A DNA stretch of 64,000 nucleotides, from positions 49,954-113,953 of the forward strand of contig JAYFPY010000003.1 of NCBI GenBank assembly GCA_034927505.1, given 5' to 3'. This stretch comes from RUG100 sp034927505 (GTDB taxonomy: Bacteria; Bacillota; Clostridia; Peptostreptococcales; Anaerovoracaceae). This document shows, piece by piece, positions 60,413 to 64,000 of this stretch. Below the pieces are notes generated by a model that worked only from the letters and a program-made list of their open reading frames with translations, made no database searches and had not been told where the DNA came from. Each line of letters opens with the position of its first letter. Positions within the stretch are counted from its first letter, which is position 1. The translations under genes and the position numbers were made by a program.

Positions 60413-61729
60413 ATGAGAATGTTAATGGTTGGTGCAGGAGCTGTAGGGGAATCTATCCTCAGAATACTGCAGTCAAGAGACGAAAACAGTCAGTGGCTGG
60501 AGCATGTGGTAGTGGCGGATTACGATCTTGACAGAGCAAAGGAAGTCTGCAGCCACTTGAATGACAAGAAACGTTTCAAGCCGGAATTCGTAGACGCACA
60601 CGATGTAGATTCCATTGTCAAGCTGATCAAAGACAATAAATGTGATTTTGTGGCGGACGTTGCGGCACCTTTCGTTTGCAACAACATATTCGAAGCGGCT
60701 TATAAAGGGAAGGCGGATTATGCATGTATGGGCACATGGAGTGTTCCGAAGGATCCTCCTGTATACGGATACGGTATAGAAAATTCATATCTGGAACCAA
60801 TGGGCAAATATAATTTTGACGCTCATGAAAAATGGGCCAAGCAGGGCAATATGGCATGTATATGCATGGGCATCGACCCGGGAGTAGTAAATGTATTTGC
60901 AAAATTTGCTGCAGTGCATCTCTTTGACAAGATCACTGAGATCCATGTAAAAGACGGCGGCAACCTGGCAATACCAAGCGCCGGTGAAGACGATGTGACA
61001 TTTGGGTTCAATGTATGGACAGTTCTGGATGAGTGTCTGAACCCTAACGTTGAATGGAGCAAGAAAAAGGGATTCAAGATCGATCCTCCGTTCTCAGGGC
61101 GTGAAGAATTCGAAATGCCTGCAGGCGTAGGTATGAACTCCCTGGTAAAGGTAGAGCATGAAGAGACGGTAACTATGCCGAGATATCTTGAACAGTACGG
61201 GCTGGAAAAATGTACATTCAAGATTGCTCTGGATGATAACCTGGTGCAGGCGCTGAAATCCGTAAATGCTCTGGGCCTGAGAAATATGAACAAGATCAGC
61301 GTGGACGGCGTTGAAGTAGCGCCAAGAGACGTTGTTGCAGCAGCAGCTCCGCAGCCGAAAGACATCGGTGATGAGATGGTAGGAAAGATGTGCGTAGGAG
61401 TACACTGCATAGGCAAAAAAGATGGGAAGAGGAGAGAGGTCTTCATTTATCAGCCGTTCGACAATCAGGAATCCATGAAAAAATGGAACATGCAGGCAGT
61501 CGTGGCGCAGACAGGATTCGGCGCTGCTGTCAGCATCGAGCTGGTAGGAAGAGGCATATGGAAGGACAAGGGCGTGTTCTCACCGGAAGCTTTCGACCCT
61601 ATCCCATATCTGGAAATAATGGATGAAGCGGACTTCGAATACGGCATGGTAGAAATGGATTCACCGTACAAGGCAAAACAGGACAAGGCTATGATGAAAA
61701 AGATATTTGAAGAAGCCAAAGCAAAATAA
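60413..61729 (+). CDS. Saccharopine-dehydrogenase-like NAD(P)-dependent oxidoreductase
   Basis: This 438-residue protein has an N-terminal Rossmann motif (MLMVGAGAVGESILRIL) and acidic strand end (VVADYDLDRAKEV), DFVADVAAPFVC near 80 and a substrate domain with MGIDPGVVNVFAKFA. This places it in the saccharopine dehydrogenase superfamily, which also holds carboxynorspermidine and homospermidine synthases and lysine dehydrogenases. The specific reaction is unknown. AAAGGAGGAG precedes ATG 60413. It is followed after 24 nt by an APC permease, so its substrate is probably an imported amino acid or polyamine. Confidence 0.8.
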   Translation: MRMLMVGAGAVGESILRILQSRDENSQWLEHVVVADYDLDRAKEVCSHLNDKKRFKPEFVDAHDVDSIVKLIKDNKCDFVADVAAPFVCNNIFEAAYKGKADYACMGTWSVPKDPPVYGYGIENSYLEPMGKYNFDAHEKWAKQGNMACICMGIDPGVVNVFAKFAAVHLFDKITEIHVKDGGNLAIPSAGEDDVTFGFNVWTVLDECLNPNVEWSKKKGFKIDPPFSGREEFEMPAGVGMNSLVKVEHEETVTMPRYLEQYGLEKCTFKIALDDNLVQALKSVNALGLRNMNKISVDGVEVAPRDVVAAAAPQPKDIGDEMVGKMCVGVHCIGKKDGKRREVFIYQPFDNQESMKKWNMQAVVAQTGFGAAVSIELVGRGIWKDKGVFSPEAFDPIPYLEIMDEADFEYGMVEMDSPYKAKQDKAMMKKIFEEAKAK

Positions 61730-61753
61730 CGCTCTTTGGAGAGGAGGATGAAT

Positions 61754-63394
61754 ATGTCTAAAAAACATATCGACGGCGTAGCCGGTTTGAAAAAGTACGA
61801 TGTAGGGATCGGAGGCATAGTCTTCATGATCTACTGTCTGGTCGCAGCGGGAGCTTTCGGTATCGAAGAAATGATACCTGAAGCCGGACCGGGAATGACG
61901 ATCATACTGCTGTGTGCATTTCCTTTGATCTGGGCGCTGCCTATCAGTAACCTGGTAGCGGAATGCGGATCCGTTCTGCCGTCTGAAGGAGGCGTGTACG
62001 TCTGGGTCAAGGAAGCTTTCGGAGAGTTCTGGGGATTTCAGGCAGGATGGTGGGGCACAGTATCCACATACATCACAAACGGAGTATATGTAGCCCTGGT
62101 AGTGGGATATACGAGACAGTTCATACCTATGGAAGACCATACCGCATTCATAATAAAAATAATGATGATAGGGCTGTTTACCGTGATAAACCTGCTGGGA
62201 ATAAAAGAAGTGGGCAAGGTAAGTACAGTACTCTCTATATTGATAATCGTGGCATTCATAATGGTAGCGATAGTAGGATTCATGAACTGGAACTATAATC
62301 CTATGACTCCGGTAGTGCCACCGGGCAGCACGATCCTTGAAGGTATCGGCGGCGGTATATGCATATGCGTATGGATGTACTGCGGATATGAATGTATCTC
62401 GAATATGGCCGGCGAGGTAAAGAACCCTCAGGTCATTCCTAAGGGACTGCTGATCGCAATGCCTCTCATAGCACTGACTTATGTGCTCCCTACTCTCGGC
62501 GGCATCGCCAGCGTAGGCAACTGGGAAGGCTGGTCGACTGATGGCGGATTTGACGGCAGCACAGTAGGATTTGCTACAGTTCTCACAGAGAATCTGGGAC
62601 AGGTATGGGGATACTTCTTCCTGTTCATCGCAATAATTTCACAGTGTGCGATATTCAATACATACCTAGCCAGCGGATCAAGAGGATTCTTTGTACTGGC
62701 AGATGACAACCTTTTCCCTAAGTTCATGGTAAAGGTCAGCAAAAAGAGAGGCGTGCCGTATGTAGGCATACTGTCTCTGGCTGCAGTTACTCTGCTTCTG
62801 GCACAGTTCGATTTCACAACGCTGGTAATGGCGGAAGTGGTATTCATGCTGGCACTGTATATGATATTGCCGATGGCAGTATTGAAACTGCGAAAAACTA
62901 TGCCTCTTTCTCAGCGGGGAGACTGCTATCATATAGGCGGTGGAAAGGCGGGCCTTTACTTCTGTACTCTGCTGCCGCTGATAATAGCCATAGGCGCACT
63001 GCTGATAAACGGCACCGACTATTTTCTCATAGGGCTGATAGGCATCAGCACAGGTCCCATATTCTATATGATTTTCAAGTGGACCATGGGCGGCCTGGCC
63101 AAAAACGATCCGGTGAAATATCCACTGGATCCGAAGACAAAACTGGCCAAAGGAGACATAACAAGACTGGGGATCTACTGTACGCTGGCAGGTGTCTTTG
63201 CACTGGTGGGAAGAGTATTCCTGCAGTGGTATGAAGGAGAAGACGGCGTCGAATATTATGCCGAAGAAGCCGAAAGTGCACTCTTCAGCAACTTCAACGG
63301 TATGCTGATGGCACTGCTGATCGGAGGTATCGTAGTGCTGGCACTGGGCCTTATACTTTTGGCCGCAGGCAAGAAAAGAGACAAGACTTTATAA
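61754..63394 (+). CDS. APC-superfamily amino acid/polyamine permease
   Basis: This 546-residue protein has about 12-14 hydrophobic helices. The first helices contain VGIGGIVFMIYCLVAAGAFG, then LPSEGGVYVWVKEAFGEFWGF, typical of APC transporters and similar in feel to the polyamine-uptake group. An extended C-terminal part has a charged loop (YEGEDGVEYYAEEAES) between the last helices. I start it at ATG 61754, 6 nt after AGGAGG. ATG 61748 touches that site. It is operon-linked with the saccharopine-dehydrogenase-like enzyme and followed by a strong terminator. Confidence 0.87.
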   Translation: MSKKHIDGVAGLKKYDVGIGGIVFMIYCLVAAGAFGIEEMIPEAGPGMTIILLCAFPLIWALPISNLVAECGSVLPSEGGVYVWVKEAFGEFWGFQAGWWGTVSTYITNGVYVALVVGYTRQFIPMEDHTAFIIKIMMIGLFTVINLLGIKEVGKVSTVLSILIIVAFIMVAIVGFMNWNYNPMTPVVPPGSTILEGIGGGICICVWMYCGYECISNMAGEVKNPQVIPKGLLIAMPLIALTYVLPTLGGIASVGNWEGWSTDGGFDGSTVGFATVLTENLGQVWGYFFLFIAIISQCAIFNTYLASGSRGFFVLADDNLFPKFMVKVSKKRGVPYVGILSLAAVTLLLAQFDFTTLVMAEVVFMLALYMILPMAVLKLRKTMPLSQRGDCYHIGGGKAGLYFCTLLPLIIAIGALLINGTDYFLIGLIGISTGPIFYMIFKWTMGGLAKNDPVKYPLDPKTKLAKGDITRLGIYCTLAGVFALVGRVFLQWYEGEDGVEYYAEEAESALFSNFNGMLMALLIGGIVVLALGLILLAAGKKRDKTL

Positions 63395-63425
63395 ACTAAG
63401 ACCAAAATGATATCAATACAAGACA

Positions 63426-63470
63426 AAAGGCCCGGGAGAGTCCAATACTGGATCCTCCCGGGCCTTTGTT
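63426..63470 (+). terminator. Rho-independent terminator
   Basis: A long GC-rich stem (AAAGGCCCGGGAG and its complement, with an inner TCC/GGA extension) is followed by a TTTG...TT tail. It ends the permease operon. Confidence 0.85.
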
Positions 63471-63733
63471 ATTAAAGTTCGATCATCCGAAGATGTGGAA
63501 AAGTTTCTCGGTCGGCCAAAAAAAGAGAGACACGGTAAAAATTCAATGGGCTGCAGCGATTTTTGATTTGGCTTATGAAGATTTCATAGGAAAATCCCTG
63601 AGAAACGTTGGAAATCGGTGTTCGGTAGTACAAAAATAAGACGACCGAGAATCATTTTGTTTGTGCATTATTCCGGCGGCAGTGTTTAAATTAAATGAGA
63701 TGCTATTTACGTTTTTTTGATTTGGCCTTTAGA

Positions 63734-63756
63734 GGATGCCGTTAAGGCGTCCTCAT
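63734..63756. repeat. 9-bp hairpin (GAGGATGCC / GGCGTCCTC)
   Basis: Nine paired bases (one G-U) with a 5-nt loop, not followed by a T-run on the plus strand. It overlaps by two bases the first copy of the direct repeat at 63755. It could be a recombination end or a terminator reading leftward. Confidence 0.5.
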
Positions 63757-63771
63757 AATACCATAATTATT
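63755..63771. repeat. 17-bp direct repeat, copy 1
   Basis: TCATAATACCATAATTA occurs here and again, identically and in the same orientation, at 63843-63859. The copies are 88 bp apart. Confidence 0.75.
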
Positions 63772-63842
63772 TAAATCCACATATAATAATATGACATGGT
63801 AAGTATAGCATATTATCGTGTGCAGCGACAGTTGGAATTAAA

Positions 63843-63859
63843 TCATAATACCATAATTA
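63843..63859. repeat. 17-bp direct repeat, copy 2
   Basis: This is the second exact copy of the repeat at 63755-63771. It lies 111 nt before the gene starting at 63971 and may be a regulator-binding iteron or a duplicated target of an insertion. Confidence 0.75.
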
Positions 63860-63970
63860 AAACTTAGTGTAAAGTTACAGTGGGGAAAAAGAAAAATAAA
63901 AAATAAGAGCAACAACTTTTATGATATGATTTAGTTACTAACATAAATATATTAAAAAAGGAGTGCTCTT

Positions 63971-64000
63971 ATGAATAACATTATACCGTTTATTACAGAA
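63971..64000 (+). CDS. First ten codons of a gene running off the window
   Basis: ATG 63971 follows AAAAAAGGAG at the right distance and opens MNNIIPFITE to the end of the window. Ten residues do not identify a family. The repeat-rich AT-rich flank makes a transposase a reasonable guess. Confidence 0.5.
   Translation, partial: MNNIIPFITE

Larger units (their letters stand above)
63471..63970. other. AT-rich noncoding region with inverted and direct repeats
   Basis: No gene is visible in these 500 nt. TTCTCGGTCG at 63505-63514 is the exact inverse of CGACCGAGAA at 63642-63651. The first third contains short protein-like stretches but no supported frame. A/T content rises sharply after about 63660. 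The layout suggests an old insertion or the left flank of a mobile element whose gene begins at 63971. Confidence 0.5.

Noticed and set aside
1..64000. tRNA, rRNA genes or CRISPR arrays
   Set aside because: No cloverleaf with a GTTCRA-type T-loop, no rRNA core segments and no regularly spaced repeats were seen by eye.

Overview
This 64 kb window looks like chromosomal DNA of a strictly anaerobic, fermentative Firmicute of the class Clostridia, possibly near the Eubacteriales family XIII / Anaerovoracaceae. That placement is an inference from gene content. The pointers are a flavodiiron-rubredoxin-NADH:rubredoxin reductase fusion for scavenging O2 or NO, a tungsten-type aldehyde:ferredoxin oxidoreductase with a polyferredoxin and a MoaD-like protein, ferritin, a single-chain 1249-residue PurL, CdaA/CdaR/GlmM, long-form HPF, RecD2 and YhaM. 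Genes are dense, with strong AGGAGG-type ribosome binding sites, and gene order is largely that of a stable core chromosome.

Layout. 1-7.4 kb: end of a membrane protein, the flavodiiron fusion, a decayed small ORF, a G5/NlpC-P60 cell-wall hydrolase, then a candidate molybdenum/tungsten-cofactor riboswitch leading into ferredoxin-AOR-MoaD. 7.4-15.5 kb: a MATE exporter divergent from a MerR/GyrI-type regulator, a methyltransferase, a surface protein with an InlB repeat, an EamA exporter, a second G5/NlpC-P60 protein and a WbpD-like acetyltransferase. Both exporters have the same MerR-type promoter with a 19-bp spacer. 15.5-28 kb: a purine operon purL-E-C-F-M-N-(purF paralogue)-H-D in which the second PurF has lost its catalytic N-terminal cysteine. 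28-30 kb: an ArsB/NhaD-type transporter and a small unknown protein.

30-35.7 kb is the most accessory-looking block. It holds Fic, a MazG-like pyrophosphohydrolase, a GIY-YIG/DUF2075 helicase-like fusion, a secreted InlB-repeat/SmpA-like protein and an abutting HNH nuclease. This resembles a defence or genome-conflict island. 35.7-47 kb: a cytidylate-kinase-like protein, ferritin, metG, a small membrane protein, two large ABC ATPase-FtsX permease fusions with a coiled-coil partner, and glutamine-dependent NAD synthetase. 47-57 kb: yhaM-recD2-comF, a candidate raiA structured RNA, then hpf-cdaA-cdaR-glmM-glmS, which links ribosome hibernation, c-di-AMP and amino-sugar synthesis. 57-63.4 kb: ahcY, a QueG-like Fe-S protein, a seven-helix LuxR-type regulator, a saccharopine-dehydrogenase-like enzyme and an APC permease. 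The last ~0.6 kb is AT-rich with repeats and runs into the first codons of a gene that continues beyond the window.

All functional calls come from reading the sequence and recalling families. No database search was run.
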